Positions 7,601 to 16,403 of a stretch of 39,411 nucleotides of DNA are shown piece after piece. A model generated the notes under the pieces. The model worked only from the letters and a program-made list of their open reading frames with translations, was not told the DNA's origin and searched no databases. Numbering within the stretch: the first letter of the stretch is position 1; each line of letters opens with the position of its first letter. The DNA is from Gloeocapsa sp. UFS-A4-WI-NPMV-4B04. GTDB lineage: Bacteria > Cyanobacteriota > Cyanobacteriia > Cyanobacteriales > Chroococcidiopsidaceae. The stretch is taken from assembly GCA_019359535.1 (NCBI GenBank), contig JAHHHE010000026.1, forward strand, positions 1 through 39,411, in the 5' to 3' direction. The position numbers and the translations under genes were made by a program.

Positions 7601-9655
7601 CTAGCTGCTGATTGTGCCACTTAGGGGAGAACTAGCACTTGCGTAAGCTTTCACTGGAATTCGGCCAGCAAGGTAGGCGAGATGTCCAGCTTCAGTCGCT
7701 AGACTCATAGCACGCGCCATTGCAGCAGGATTTTTAGCACCAGCGATCGCACTATTAATCAACAACGCATCTGCGCCCAATTCCATCGCCTGCGCCGCCT
7801 CACTCGGCGTACCAATTCCAGCATCCACTACAACTGGTATACCAGCATTTTCAATAATAATCCCAATATTTGCAGCATTTTTCAATCCTTGTCCAGAACC
7901 AATCGGCGAAGCTAGAGGCATTACTGTTGCACAGCCAATATCTTCCAAGCGTTTAGCCAAAATTGGATCAGCGTTGATATAAGGCAAAACGGCAAAGCCT
8001 TCTTTCACAAGTTTTTCTGCCGCTTCTAAAGTGCCAATCGGATCAGGTAACAGGTACTTAAGATCGGGGATTACTTCTAACTTGACAAAATTATTGTCTT
8101 CTTGCCCTAATAACTTCGCCATTTCCCGTCCTAAACGCGCCACACGGATAGCTTCATCAGCAGTTTGACAGCCAGCTGTATTCGGCAACATCCAAATTTT
8201 TGTCCAATCCAAAGCTTCAGCTAAACCTTCATGTCCGGGTGCATTTGTCTGGACACGGCGCACCGCAACAGTGACAATCTGGCAACCGCTAGCAGTAATG
8301 CTTTGCTGCATTTCCTCTAAGGTACGATACTTGCCAGTCCCTGTCATTAAACGAGATTGGAAAGTTTTACCAGCAATAGTTAAAGGGCGATCAAGCGACT
8401 GTTTTAGGGATATGAGGGTTTGCATTTTAGGTGAGGGGTGAGGGAGTTCTTGAGCAGAGGCGCAGGGAAGCAAGGGAGATGGGGAATTATTCTGACTCTT
8501 GTTGCGGTAAAACCGAGAGTAATGGAAATGATCTAGCAAAGAATCAGATTTTTGCTCCCAGATCAAGTCTGCTATCAAAGCGGCTGTGATTGGCGCAAGT
8601 AAAATACCATTGCGATAATGACCTGTAGCTAGGGTTAAATTCTGGCAAGGACTAGAACCAAGAATCGGTAATTCATCTGGCGTAGCAGGGCGGAAACCCC
8701 ACCAGAACTCGTGAATAGGATAATGCTGTAATTGTGGATAAAGGCGGATGGCGCGTTGAAGTAAGGCTTGAATGCCAGCCGGAGTGTTGTGAGGGGTAAA
8801 TCCAACTTCCTCGCTTGTGGCTCCAATTATAATGCGGCGTTCGCGTAGCGTCTCGGAACAAAAATCACGGCGCGGCACAATATAAATATCTGAGCCAAAC
8901 AAAACTCGTTGTAAAGGCACACTATTGTTAAAATCAGGCACTCGCACCGATAGCATTTGTCCTTTTCTGGGACTTACTGGAATTTGTAATAATTCATTTG
9001 ACCATGCTCCAGTTGCCAAAATATAGTGTTCGGCACGGCTTACGCCAACCGATGTCTGCACACCAATTACCTGCCGTTGCTGCTGTTGAATTCCCTCTAC
9101 TGTAACGCCGTCGCGTAAATCAATTCCGAGCGATTCAGCTGCTGTCCACAAGGCGCGTAATAAAGCGCGATTATCTACCTGTCCATCTTCGGGATACCAC
9201 CAACCACCAACAACATCTGAACTCAATCCTGGCTGGTAAAGATTTATTGCATCTCTATCTAACCACTCAGCAGGGCAATCAAGTGAGGAAATATGGGAAG
9301 AAGAGGTGATCGCAAATTCTTCTGATCCCTGATCCCTGATCCCTGATCCCTGATTTTCATAGACTGGCGCTAAAATACCACAAGGCCAGTATCCAGTTGG
9401 TTCACCGCTAAGTTCTTCGAGTTTGCGCGTCCATTCAGGATAGAGTGATCGCGATCGCAAACACAATTCCAACATCGGACTAGGGGGAATTGCTTCAGCT
9501 TGGGGCGCTAACATCCCAGCTGCTGCTAGACTTGCGGCGGCGTGAAAGTCGCGGCTGAGGACGGTAACAGATGCGCCACGCAATTTTAGTTCAATTGCGA
9601 TCGCAAGTCCCATTACACCGCCACCAATAATTAAAACGTCACTTGATACATTCAT
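7601..9655 (-). CDS. thiO-thiG: Bifunctional glycine oxidase ThiO / thiazole synthase ThiG
   Basis: This 684-residue fusion acts in thiamine biosynthesis. ThiO (residues about 5-380) oxidises glycine to dehydroglycine. It has the FAD motif GGGVMG and a C-terminal FAD-binding segment near [11 protein letters not shown]. ThiG (from about residue 411) builds the thiazole phosphate ring from dehydroglycine, DXP and ThiS-thiocarboxylate. It shows MTGTGKY, the Schiff-base lysine in [14 protein letters not shown] and the phosphate-binding [20 protein letters not shown]. The fusion order is known in cyanobacteria. The ATG at 9655 is preferred, because an upstream TTG would overlap the ferredoxin gene. 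The linker (about 385-410) and a short insert near 115 are encoded by repetitive DNA. Met411 could be the old ThiG start. It lies 23 bases after the ferredoxin gene and is likely co-transcribed with it. Confidence 0.92.
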   Translation of the reverse strand: MNVSSDVLIIGGGVMGLAIAIELKLRGASVTVLSRDFHAAASLAAAGMLAPQAEAIPPSPMLELCLRSRSLYPEWTRKLEELSGEPTGYWPCGILAPVYENQGSGIRDQGSEEFAITSSSHISSLDCPAEWLDRDAINLYQPGLSSDVVGGWWYPEDGQVDNRALLRALWTAAESLGIDLRDGVTVEGIQQQQRQVIGVQTSVGVSRAEHYILATGAWSNELLQIPVSPRKGQMLSVRVPDFNNSVPLQRVLFGSDIYIVPRRDFCSETLRERRIIIGATSEEVGFTPHNTPAGIQALLQRAIRLYPQLQHYPIHEFWWGFRPATPDELPILGSSPCQNLTLATGHYRNGILLAPITAALIADLIWEQKSDSLLDHFHYSRFYRNKSQNNSPSPLLPCASAQELPHPSPKMQTLISLKQSLDRPLTIAGKTFQSRLMTGTGKYRTLEEMQQSITASGCQIVTVAVRRVQTNAPGHEGLAEALDWTKIWMLPNTAGCQTADEAIRVARLGREMAKLLGQEDNNFVKLEVIPDLKYLLPDPIGTLEAAEKLVKEGFAVLPYINADPILAKRLEDIGCATVMPLASPIGSGQGLKNAANIGIIIENAGIPVVVDAGIGTPSEAAQAMELGADALLINSAIAGAKNPAAMARAMSLATEAGHLAYLAGRIPVKAYASASSPLSGTISS
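8428..8485. repeat. G-rich interspersed repeat forming the ThiO-ThiG linker
   Basis: On the plus strand this reads as runs of GGTGAGGGG, GAGCAGAGG, GCAGGGAAGCAAGGGAG and GGGG. It resembles the G-rich short repeats at 29260-29300 and 30918-30956. On the minus strand it is translated as a Pro/Ser/Leu-rich hinge between the two enzymes. Confidence 0.6.
9323..9354. repeat. Heptanucleotide tandem repeat (TGATCCC)4.6 inside thiO
   Basis: TGATCCC units at 9323, 9330, 9337 and 9344 plus a partial TGAT make a 32-base array. It is like the short tandemly repeated repetitive (STRR) heptamers of cyanobacteria. It is read through as a Gln-Gly-Ser/Ile-Arg-Asp-rich insert in ThiO. Confidence 0.85.
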
Positions 9656-9678
9656 GGCAAGCTTATATTTAATCTTGT

Positions 9679-10008
9679 CTAGCTCCAAACAATGCGATTT
9701 CCTTGACCCCAAAACCCGTCAAATTTTGTAACACTAATATCACCCAAAACTTGAGTTTGACACGCTAAACGCAAGTTTCTTGTAGGAGAATGGGGAGGAA
9801 GCAATCTTCGTGTTTGATCGCGCCAATTTGCTTGTGATATTTCTCCCACTATTTCCACAGCACAAGTACCACAAGTACCAATACCACGACAGTTAATTAC
9901 CGTCGAACCACCGTTGTAAAGGTCAATGCCATTCTCTAGTAAGACTTCACGCAGATTGCGCCCTTGATTGCACGTTATAGTTTTACCCTGAGCTAGTACC
10001 TTGACCAT
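9679..10008 (-). CDS. 2Fe-2S ferredoxin
   Basis: This is a 109-residue plant-type 2Fe-2S ferredoxin-fold protein. Cluster ligands are visible as [10 protein letters not shown] (C-x5-C-x2-C, about residues 40-49) plus a fourth Cys in RLACQTQV. The spacing is the C-x5-C-x2-C form seen in chlorosome-type and adrenodoxin-like ferredoxins rather than the PetF C-x4-C-x2-C. It is a soluble electron carrier with unknown partner. It sits directly upstream of thiO-thiG, so it may serve a redox step linked to thiamine synthesis, but that is inference from position. It diverges from cimA across 94 bases. Confidence 0.85.
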   Translation of the reverse strand: MVKVLAQGKTITCNQGRNLREVLLENGIDLYNGGSTVINCRGIGTCGTCAVEIVGEISQANWRDQTRRLLPPHSPTRNLRLACQTQVLGDISVTKFDGFWGQGNRIVWS

Positions 10009-10102
10009 CTCAAACCCATCTATTTTAGTATCGTATACTTCTACATTGCCTTAAAATAGTCTTCTTTGGCGTTTCAGTTCTCCCCCAGTTTTATCTTTTC
10101 TT

Positions 10103-11740
10103 ATGACTGAAGAATTGCCTCTCGCTTCCTCAACCCAGGTTTTGATTTATGACACCACCCTACGGGATGGTACACAGCGCGAAGGACTATCGGTATCAAC
10201 TGAAGATAAATTGCGAATTGCCCGACAATTGGATCAGCTAGGTATTCCGTTTATTGAAGGTGGATGGCCTGGTGCAAATCCTAAAGATGTGCAATTTTTC
10301 TGGCAGTTAAAAGAAGAACCGCTAACGCAAGCTCAAGTAGTTGCTTTTTGCTCTACTCGTCGCCCTAATATTACAGCAGCAGAAGATCCAATGCTGCAAG
10401 CAATTCTCGCTGCTGGCACTCGCTGGGTAACAATTTTTGGTAAGTCTTGGGATCTTCATGTTACTGAAGGATTGAAAACAAGTCTAGAAGAAAATCTAGC
10501 GATGATCCGCGACACGATTGAGTATCTGCGAGCTTCAGGTCGTCGCGTAATTTATGATGCTGAACACTGGTTTGATGGATATAAGCACAATTCTGATTAT
10601 GCGCTAAAAACGTTAGAAGTTGCGATCGCGTCTGGTGCAGAATGGCTAGTTTTGTGCGACACCAACGGCGGTACTTTACCCCACGAAATCAGTTCTATTG
10701 TCCGAGATGTAATCAAGGCAACTCCGCCTGAAACACAGTTAGGTATCCACACTCATAATGATTCAGATACAGCCGTTGCCAATGCCTTAGCAGCTGTCAT
10801 CGCAGGAGCCACAATGGTTCAAGGTACAATTAACGGTTATGGTGAACGCTGCGGCAATGCCAATCTTTGCTCTTTAATTCCTAATTTGCAACTGAAGTTA
10901 GGCTACAAATGTTTAGAAGACAATCAGCTTACCCAAATTACCCAAGTAAGTCGTTTTATTAGCGAAGTTGTAAATCTTGCTCCTGATGAACACGCTGCTT
11001 TTGTAGGGCGTTCTGCGTTTGCTCACAAAGGTGGTATTCACGTTTCAGCAGTTGAAATAAATCCACTCACTTACGAACATATTGAACCAGGAAAAATAGG
11101 TAATCAACGTAGAATTGTAATTTCAGATCAAGCTGGACTTAGCAATGTTTTAGCGAAAGCACGTACTTTTGGTATTGAACTTGATAAACATAATCCAGCC
11201 GCACGTCAAATTTTGCAACGTCTCAAAGCTTTAGAAAGTGAAGGTTATCAATTTGAAGCAGCTGAAGCAAGTTTTGACTTACTAATGCGTGAAGCTTTAG
11301 GAAAGCGACAGCAGCTATTTGAAATTAAAGGTTTTCAAGTTCACTGTGACTTAGTGCAAGGAATAGAAAATCATAATAGCAATGCTCTTGCTACTGTTAA
11401 AATAGCTGTCAATGGTCAAGACATTTTGGAAGCCGCTGAAGGTAATGGCCCAGTTGCAGCTTTAGATACAGCTTTAAGAAAGGCTTTAGTAAATTTCTAT
11501 CCCCAAATTGCTGAATTTGAACTAACAGATTACAAAGTGCGAATTCTTGATGGACATAGCGGTACAGCAGCAAAAACCCGTGTTTTAGTAGAATCGAAAA
11601 ATGCTCATCAACGCTGGACGACAGTAGCTGTATCAACTAATATTTTGGAAGCTTCTTATCATGCAGTAGTAGAGGGTTTGGAATATGGTTTATTGTTTGT
11701 GTGTTGCTCAACTGAAGCAGCTTTAATATCTTCCAGTTAA
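10103..11740 (+). CDS. cimA: Citramalate synthase
   Basis: This 545-residue enzyme of the LeuA/CimA family condenses pyruvate and acetyl-CoA to (R)-citramalate, the start of the threonine-independent isoleucine route. The TIM-barrel motif IYDTTLRDGTQREGLSVS is at residues 15-32 and the CimA-type IEGGWPGANPKD follows near 51-62. The metal-binding HTHND and GNANL are present. The C-terminal third is the regulatory LeuA dimer domain, with the GPVAALDTALRKAL and DGHSGTAAKTRV segments. The glycine-rich EGGWPG segment separates it from isopropylmalate synthase. Start ATG at 10103. It is a single gene facing away from the ferredoxin-thiO-thiG unit. Confidence 0.93.
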   Translation: MTEELPLASSTQVLIYDTTLRDGTQREGLSVSTEDKLRIARQLDQLGIPFIEGGWPGANPKDVQFFWQLKEEPLTQAQVVAFCSTRRPNITAAEDPMLQAILAAGTRWVTIFGKSWDLHVTEGLKTSLEENLAMIRDTIEYLRASGRRVIYDAEHWFDGYKHNSDYALKTLEVAIASGAEWLVLCDTNGGTLPHEISSIVRDVIKATPPETQLGIHTHNDSDTAVANALAAVIAGATMVQGTINGYGERCGNANLCSLIPNLQLKLGYKCLEDNQLTQITQVSRFISEVVNLAPDEHAAFVGRSAFAHKGGIHVSAVEINPLTYEHIEPGKIGNQRRIVISDQAGLSNVLAKARTFGIELDKHNPAARQILQRLKALESEGYQFEAAEASFDLLMREALGKRQQLFEIKGFQVHCDLVQGIENHNSNALATVKIAVNGQDILEAAEGNGPVAALDTALRKALVNFYPQIAEFELTDYKVRILDGHSGTAAKTRVLVESKNAHQRWTTVAVSTNILEASYHAVVEGLEYGLLFVCCSTEAALISSS

Positions 11741-11756
11741 TATGTCCACTCTAGTA

Positions 11757-11774
11757 GCAATAACTGATTATTGC
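11757..11774 (+). terminator. Hairpin after cimA
   Basis: GCAATAA-CTGA-TTATTGC is a 7-pair stem 16 bases after the cimA stop. There is no clear T-run, so terminator function is uncertain. Confidence 0.35.
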
Positions 11775-11851
11775 AGACTGTATTATGTGTTTTGCTAAGT
11801 TCAGGCAAGCTGTTCATTAAATAATATGAGAATTATGTTTAAGAAAGGAAT

Positions 11852-12073
11852 ATGAACATCAAACTGACAGTTGTTTTTCAGAAAGTTTCTCAAGGATACA
11901 TTGGCTTTGTTGAGGAGTTACCCGGCGCTAATACTCAAGCTGATACTTTGGAAGAAGCACGCGCCAACTTGGAAGAAGCAGTCACTCTTGTACTAGAAGC
12001 AAACCCTGATCTGGCTGAGGAGTTGTTACAAGGAAAAGAAGTTATTCGCGAATCGTTCAGTCTAGTTTCATGA
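11852..12073 (+). CDS. hicB: HicB-family antitoxin
   Basis: This 73-residue protein has the HicB partial RNase-H-like fold (UPF0150): a beta strand MNIKLTVVFQ, then GYIGFVEELPGANTQADTLEEARANLEEAV, the hallmark of these antitoxins. It lacks the C-terminal DNA-binding domain that longer HicB proteins carry, so autoregulation may need another factor. It overlaps hicA by four bases (ATGA). Antitoxin-first order is common in the HicB/HicA pairs of cyanobacteria. The ATG follows AAAGGA at good spacing. Confidence 0.88.
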   Translation: MNIKLTVVFQKVSQGYIGFVEELPGANTQADTLEEARANLEEAVTLVLEANPDLAEELLQGKEVIRESFSLVS

Positions 12074-12267
12074 AGCGGCGCGATCTTATTCGCCACTTGG
12101 AGGCATATAGCTATCAACTTTTACGTGAAGATGGAAATCATTCTATATACATCAATCGTGCTGTTCAAAAGGTTTCTGCCGTTCCCCGTCACCGAGAGAT
12201 AAATGACTTTCTTGCTCAAAAAATATGCCACGATCTGCAAATACCGGAGCCGTATAGGAACCCTTAA
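12070..12267 (+). CDS. hicA: HicA-family mRNA interferase toxin
   Basis: This 65-residue protein has the small double-stranded RNA-binding-like HicA fold: MKRRDLIRHLEAYSY, then REDGNHSIYIN with the catalytic His24, then a basic strand around VPRHREIND. HicA toxins cleave mRNA to stop growth and are neutralised by the partner HicB encoded just before. The start ATG overlaps the hicB stop, implying translational coupling. All key parts appear intact, unlike the PIN toxin gene at the start of the window. Confidence 0.9.
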   Translation: MKRRDLIRHLEAYSYQLLREDGNHSIYINRAVQKVSAVPRHREINDFLAQKICHDLQIPEPYRNP

Positions 12268-12366
12268 ATGATGGATTAGTTACTTCTTGCAGTGCTATTA
12301 ATTGCGCTCGTCTAGTGGAAAGCTAGCATTGAACTCTGATTTTTGATAGTATCCCCAAGGTGAAAA

Positions 12367-12582
12367 ATGTCCTCGATTGAAAAACGTTTAGAAGCTTTTA
12401 GTAAACTTCCTCTACGCGCACAACTGACTTTAATTGCCTCTAGTCGTAACAACCCAATTTTGAGCCAAAATAAAGAGTATATCGAGAGTCTAGAGCGTAT
12501 TCATGCCGAATGCCTTAGTTCCTCAACCTTAGAGCAAAAGGCAATATACGCGCAAGCTAAAGATAATTTAACTCAGTCTTAG
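12367..12582 (+). CDS. Small conserved hypothetical protein
   Basis: This 71-residue soluble, mostly helical protein has no motif I recognise. It is preceded by AAGGTGAAAA, a possible ribosome-binding site, and lies 19 bases before the next gene, so the two may be co-transcribed. Codon use looks like that of its neighbours. It could be a lineage-specific cyanobacterial protein. Confidence 0.55.
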   Translation: MSSIEKRLEAFSKLPLRAQLTLIASSRNNPILSQNKEYIESLERIHAECLSSSTLEQKAIYAQAKDNLTQS

Positions 12583-12601
12583 AAGTCTTTTTTAACTAAA
12601 A

Positions 12602-13402
12602 ATGTTTGCTTTATCTCGTCAAAATTTTCGTGAGTCAGTTACTGCGTCTCTAATAGCTTTATTGTGTGTCATAGGAGTTGGTTTACTCCAAATACCTGAA
12701 CTAAATAAACTTAAATCCAACCAAAAAACTACCTCATTAGAAACGCTTACAAGAGAAATACAATCAGAAAAGCTACGGTTAAATCTCCTACGTCAACTGC
12801 CACCCTTGGGATTTGATAATTTATTTGCTAACTGGGTATTTATTAACTTTTTACAGTATTTTGGAGATGATGAAGCTCGTAACAAAACAGGATATAGTCT
12901 AAGTCCAGAATACTTTGAAGTAATACTAGATCGCGATCCATACTTTTTACAAGCTTATCTATTTCTTTCTAGCAGTACCTCACTTTATGCTGGAATGCCA
13001 GAACGTTCTGTAGCATTAATGGAAAAAGGATTAAAATCACTTAGCCCTAAAGTTCCAGATAAGTCTTATTATGTTTGGCGGTATAAAGGAATTGATGAAT
13101 TATTATTTTTAGGAAACTCTCAAGCAGCAAAACATTCATTTGAAATGGCAGCACAATGGGCTAGCACTTATTCAGATGAAGAAAGTAAGCAAGTAGCAGC
13201 AATTTCACGCCGAACTGCTGAATTTTTAGCACGAAATCCTAATAGTAAATCCGCTCAAATTGCTGCTTGGACAATGGTTTTAAATAATCCAATTGATGCT
13301 TCAACTCAGAAATTAGTTATTAGACGAATTGTTGCTTTAGGCGGAAAAGTATCTATTACTCCTCAAGGAATTGTCCAAGTTACATCCCCAAAAGAAGACT
13401 GA
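12602..13402 (+). CDS. Membrane-anchored TPR-like hypothetical protein
   Basis: This 266-residue protein has one N-terminal hydrophobic anchor (about residues 13-31), a short coiled coil (about 40-60), then a helical domain with LPPLGFDNLFANWVFINFLQYFGDDEAR and repeat-like helices around FLSSSTSLYAGMPERSVALMEKGL, which look like degenerate TPR units. It resembles conserved cyanobacterial proteins of unknown function. It is probably inner-membrane or thylakoid anchored with a soluble interaction domain. The gene end overlaps the earliest possible start of the aminotransferase gene. Confidence 0.65.
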   Translation: MFALSRQNFRESVTASLIALLCVIGVGLLQIPELNKLKSNQKTTSLETLTREIQSEKLRLNLLRQLPPLGFDNLFANWVFINFLQYFGDDEARNKTGYSLSPEYFEVILDRDPYFLQAYLFLSSSTSLYAGMPERSVALMEKGLKSLSPKVPDKSYYVWRYKGIDELLFLGNSQAAKHSFEMAAQWASTYSDEESKQVAAISRRTAEFLARNPNSKSAQIAAWTMVLNNPIDASTQKLVIRRIVALGGKVSITPQGIVQVTSPKED

Positions 13403-14246
13403 GGTTATTGTTATTTTCTGGTACAACGGCAATTTAAGTCAGGGAAAGACGCTGGAATTAGCGATTGATGATCCAGGGTTACTGTATGGCGCAACGGTAT
13501 TTACAACGCTGCGGGTTTATCAGCAGTCGCTTGATCATCCTTTGACAAACTGGATAGGACACTGCGATCGCATTCAGTCCACTTTACAATTTTTTGACTG
13601 GCAGCAACCCAACCTCAACTCCTTACGCCAGGGAGCCGAAATATTACTGGCACACTTTCCCGTACTTAGAATTACCATCTTTCCAGATGGGCGCGAGTGG
13701 ATTACTGGACGCTTTTTACCACCTAATTTGACAGAAAAGCAATGTTATGGTATAGCAGCTAGTGTAACAACAGGAAATCAATATAGGCGATCGCTCCCTG
13801 CATACAAAACGGGCAATTATCTCAGTGCAAGGCTAGCAAAAACTACCGCCGAAAAGGGATTAGCCCAAGAGGCAATTTTAGTAGATGCAAGCGGCAATTG
13901 GCTAGAAACTACTACGGGAAATCTTTGGGGGTGGCGCAATGGCAGCTGGTGGACACCCCCACTAGAAGCGGGTATTTTACCGGGAGTAGTGCGATCGCAA
14001 TTAATCAATTGGCTACACCGCAACGAACAGCCTGTTAGAGAGGAACCCTGGGGGCAAGAGTTAGTGTTTGAGGCGATCGCCTATACGAACAGCGTAGTAG
14101 AAGTTGTGCCTATCCACACAGTTATTCAGAGGCAAGCAGCAAGTGAAAAGACAACTGATTTGACCTACGATCCCCACCATACCGCCTTAAATCAACTGCG
14201 GCGGCTATTTCTGCCTGACAACAGCGAGAATTCTAATGTAGATTAA
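13371..14246 (+). CDS. Class IV aminotransferase / aminodeoxychorismate lyase-like
   Basis: This PLP enzyme of fold type IV starts with YNGNLSQGKTLELAIDDPGLLYGATVFTTLR. It has the PLP lysine in AYKTGNYLSARLAK and the cofactor-binding ETTTGNLWGW, followed by PLEAGILPGVVR. The set fits 4-amino-4-deoxychorismate lyase (PabC, folate synthesis) or a related aminotransferase. The start is unclear. The family begins at the WYNG segment, whose codons are preceded only by ATT/GTT. A GAGG eight bases before ATT at 13413 suggests a rare ATT start. The listed TTG at 13371 is the nearest standard start and would overlap the upstream gene by 32 bases. Confidence 0.75.
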   Translation: MSKLHPQKKTEVIVIFWYNGNLSQGKTLELAIDDPGLLYGATVFTTLRVYQQSLDHPLTNWIGHCDRIQSTLQFFDWQQPNLNSLRQGAEILLAHFPVLRITIFPDGREWITGRFLPPNLTEKQCYGIAASVTTGNQYRRSLPAYKTGNYLSARLAKTTAEKGLAQEAILVDASGNWLETTTGNLWGWRNGSWWTPPLEAGILPGVVRSQLINWLHRNEQPVREEPWGQELVFEAIAYTNSVVEVVPIHTVIQRQAASEKTTDLTYDPHHTALNQLRRLFLPDNSENSNVD

Positions 14247-14288
14247 TAATAGTTAACATTAAATTAAAGCGCCCTCGCACATAATCTT

Positions 14289-14294
14289 AGGAGG
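14289..14294 (+). promoter_or_regulatory. Ribosome-binding site deciding the ftsH start
   Basis: AGGAGG lies 10 bases before GTG at 14305 but only one base before TTG at 14296, so it supports the GTG start. Confidence 0.7.
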
Positions 14295-14304
14295 ATTGAC
14301 CTCG

Positions 14305-16146
14305 GTGAATAATAAACGGTGGAGAAATGCCGGACTGTACGCCCTGCTGGCGATTGTTGTCATTGCGCTAGGAACAGCATTTTTTGACAAACAACCCCAA
14401 AGCAGAGAGACATGGAAATACAGTCAATTTATTCAAGAAGTTCAAAAAGGTAGAGTTGAGCGAGTCAACCTTAGTTCAGATCGGACTAAAGCTTTAGTCA
14501 CACCAATGGACGGTGAGAAGAAGATTGTCAACTTACCCAACGACCCTGAACTAATCGACACCTTAATTAAAAATAAAGTTGAGATCGCTGTACTACCTCA
14601 AACCGATGAAGGTTTCTGGTTTAAAGCCTTAAGCAGTTTAGCTGTTCCAGCGCTGCTATTAGTTGGCTTATTCTTCTTGCTGCGGCGCGCTCAGAGTGGC
14701 CCTGGTAGCCAAGCGATGAACTTTGGTAAGTCTAAAGCCAGAGTGCAAATGGAACCGCAAACGCAGATAACTTTTGGTGATGTCGCAGGTATTGACCAAG
14801 CCAAGCTGGAATTGAACGAAGTTGTAGACTTCCTGAAAAACGCCGATCGCTTTACAGCAGTAGGAGCAAAAATTCCCAAGGGTGTACTGCTAGTTGGCCC
14901 TCCAGGAACTGGTAAAACCTTATTAGCTCGTGCTGTAGCTGGCGAAGCTGGTGTTCCTTTCTTCTCAATTTCTGGTAGTGAATTTGTCGAAATGTTCGTC
15001 GGTGTGGGTGCGTCCCGTGTGCGTGACTTGTTCGAGCAAGCAAAGTCCAATGCACCATGCATCGTGTTTATTGATGAAATTGACGCTGTTGGTCGTCAGC
15101 GAGGCGCTGGCTTAGGCGGCGGTAACGACGAGCGTGAGCAAACCCTGAACCAATTGCTGACCGAGATGGACGGCTTTGAGGGCAATACTGGTATCATTAT
15201 TATTGCTGCTACAAATAGACCTGATGTGTTGGATGCGGCGTTGCTGCGTCCGGGTCGATTTGATCGCCAAGTTGTAGTAGATCGACCTGATTATGCAGGA
15301 CGTTCCGAGATTCTCAAGGTTCATGCGCGTGGTAAAACACTCGCAAAAGATGTGGATCTCGATAGAATTGCTCGTCGCACACCTGGGTTTACAGGCGCAG
15401 ACTTGTCTAATTTGCTCAATGAAGCAGCAATTCTAGCAGCACGACGGAATTTAACTGAAGTTTCGATGGATGAAGTCAATGATGCAATTGATCGCGTCCT
15501 AGCTGGGCCTGAGAAGAAAGACCGAGTGATGAGCGAGAAGCGCAAAACTTTAGTTGCTTATCACGAAGCAGGTCACGCTTTAGTTGGAGCGTTAATGCCA
15601 GATTATGATCCAGTACAGAAGATTAGCATTATTCCTCGTGGTAACGCTGGTGGTTTAACTTGGTTCACGCCTAGTGAAGATCGGATGGATACTGGTCTTT
15701 ATAGCCGCTCTTATCTAGAAAATCAGATGGCGGTGGCTTTGGGTGGTCGAATTGCTGAAGAATTGGTATTCGGTGAAGAAGAAGTCACAACAGGCGCATC
15801 AAATGACCTGCAACAGGTGGCTAGAGTAGCGCGTCAAATGGTAACTCGATTTGGAATGAGCGATCGCCTTGGTCAAGTTGCTCTTGGTCGTCAGCAAGGT
15901 AATATGTTCCTTGGTCGGGACATCACCGCAGAGCGCGATTTCTCGGAAGAAACAGCCGCCACAATTGATGATGAAGTCCATCAGTTAGTTGATGTAGCTT
16001 ACCACCGTGCTAAAGAGGTGTTAACAAATAACCGTCACGTTCTAGATCAACTAGCACAAATGTTGGTTGAAAAGGAAACAGTAGACGCTGAGGAACTACA
16101 AGATGTGCTAGCAAATAACGATGTCAAAATAGCTGCATTAGCGTAG
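14305..16146 (+). CDS. ftsH: ATP-dependent zinc metalloprotease FtsH (FtsH3-like)
   Basis: This membrane-anchored AAA+ protease degrades damaged membrane proteins and some soluble ones. From GTG at 14305 it has 613 residues: two N-terminal membrane spans (about 9-27 and 107-125), Walker A GPPGTGKT (198-205), Walker [10 protein letters not shown], the second region of homology with RPGRFDR, and the zinc site HEAGH (420-424) with the third ligand Asp501 in ASNDL. By memory the sequence is closest to Synechocystis FtsH3 (Slr1604), the essential subunit that pairs with FtsH1 or FtsH2. That assignment would need a tree. A strong terminator follows. Confidence 0.93.
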   Translation: MNNKRWRNAGLYALLAIVVIALGTAFFDKQPQSRETWKYSQFIQEVQKGRVERVNLSSDRTKALVTPMDGEKKIVNLPNDPELIDTLIKNKVEIAVLPQTDEGFWFKALSSLAVPALLLVGLFFLLRRAQSGPGSQAMNFGKSKARVQMEPQTQITFGDVAGIDQAKLELNEVVDFLKNADRFTAVGAKIPKGVLLVGPPGTGKTLLARAVAGEAGVPFFSISGSEFVEMFVGVGASRVRDLFEQAKSNAPCIVFIDEIDAVGRQRGAGLGGGNDEREQTLNQLLTEMDGFEGNTGIIIIAATNRPDVLDAALLRPGRFDRQVVVDRPDYAGRSEILKVHARGKTLAKDVDLDRIARRTPGFTGADLSNLLNEAAILAARRNLTEVSMDEVNDAIDRVLAGPEKKDRVMSEKRKTLVAYHEAGHALVGALMPDYDPVQKISIIPRGNAGGLTWFTPSEDRMDTGLYSRSYLENQMAVALGGRIAEELVFGEEEVTTGASNDLQQVARVARQMVTRFGMSDRLGQVALGRQQGNMFLGRDITAERDFSEETAATIDDEVHQLVDVAYHRAKEVLTNNRHVLDQLAQMLVEKETVDAEELQDVLANNDVKIAALA

Positions 16147-16158
16147 ATTTCTATAACC

Positions 16159-16210
16159 TAAAAAGTCAGGGTAATTTGATGGATTTTCCAGAGTTACCCT
16201 GACTTTTTTC
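16159..16210 (+). terminator. Intrinsic terminator of ftsH
   Basis: AAGTCAGGGTAA and TTACCCTGACTT form a long stem with a T-run at 16204-16209, about 15 bases after the ftsH stop. Confidence 0.85.
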
Positions 16211-16352
16211 TTTTACGGATGTTCGAGCAACTACTTGATGACAAGAATTACGCAAATTGAAACTTACAACACTATTTGTAGGAGAGTAGGCAATGCCAAT
16301 TTCCCGTTAAAGGATCTGCGTAAGCCCTGTGTTCATATAGGCTTGGAATATA

Positions 16353-16378
16353 CAAAAAAAATGGGCATTTCTGCCCAT
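16353..16378 (-). terminator. Intrinsic terminator of the last PRC/DUF2382 gene
   Basis: ATGGGCA (16361-16367) and TGCCCAT (16372-16378) pair. On the minus strand they are followed by a run of eight T (complement of 16354-16361). It lies 26 bases past the stop of the 16404-17567 gene. Confidence 0.8.
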
Positions 16379-16403
16379 CCTATAATTTATATCACGTTAA
16401 TCT

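Noticed and set aside
7601-9712. ThiO-ThiG as a frameshift or assembly artefact
   Set aside because: The frame is continuous, both domains are complete and the same fusion order is known in cyanobacteria.
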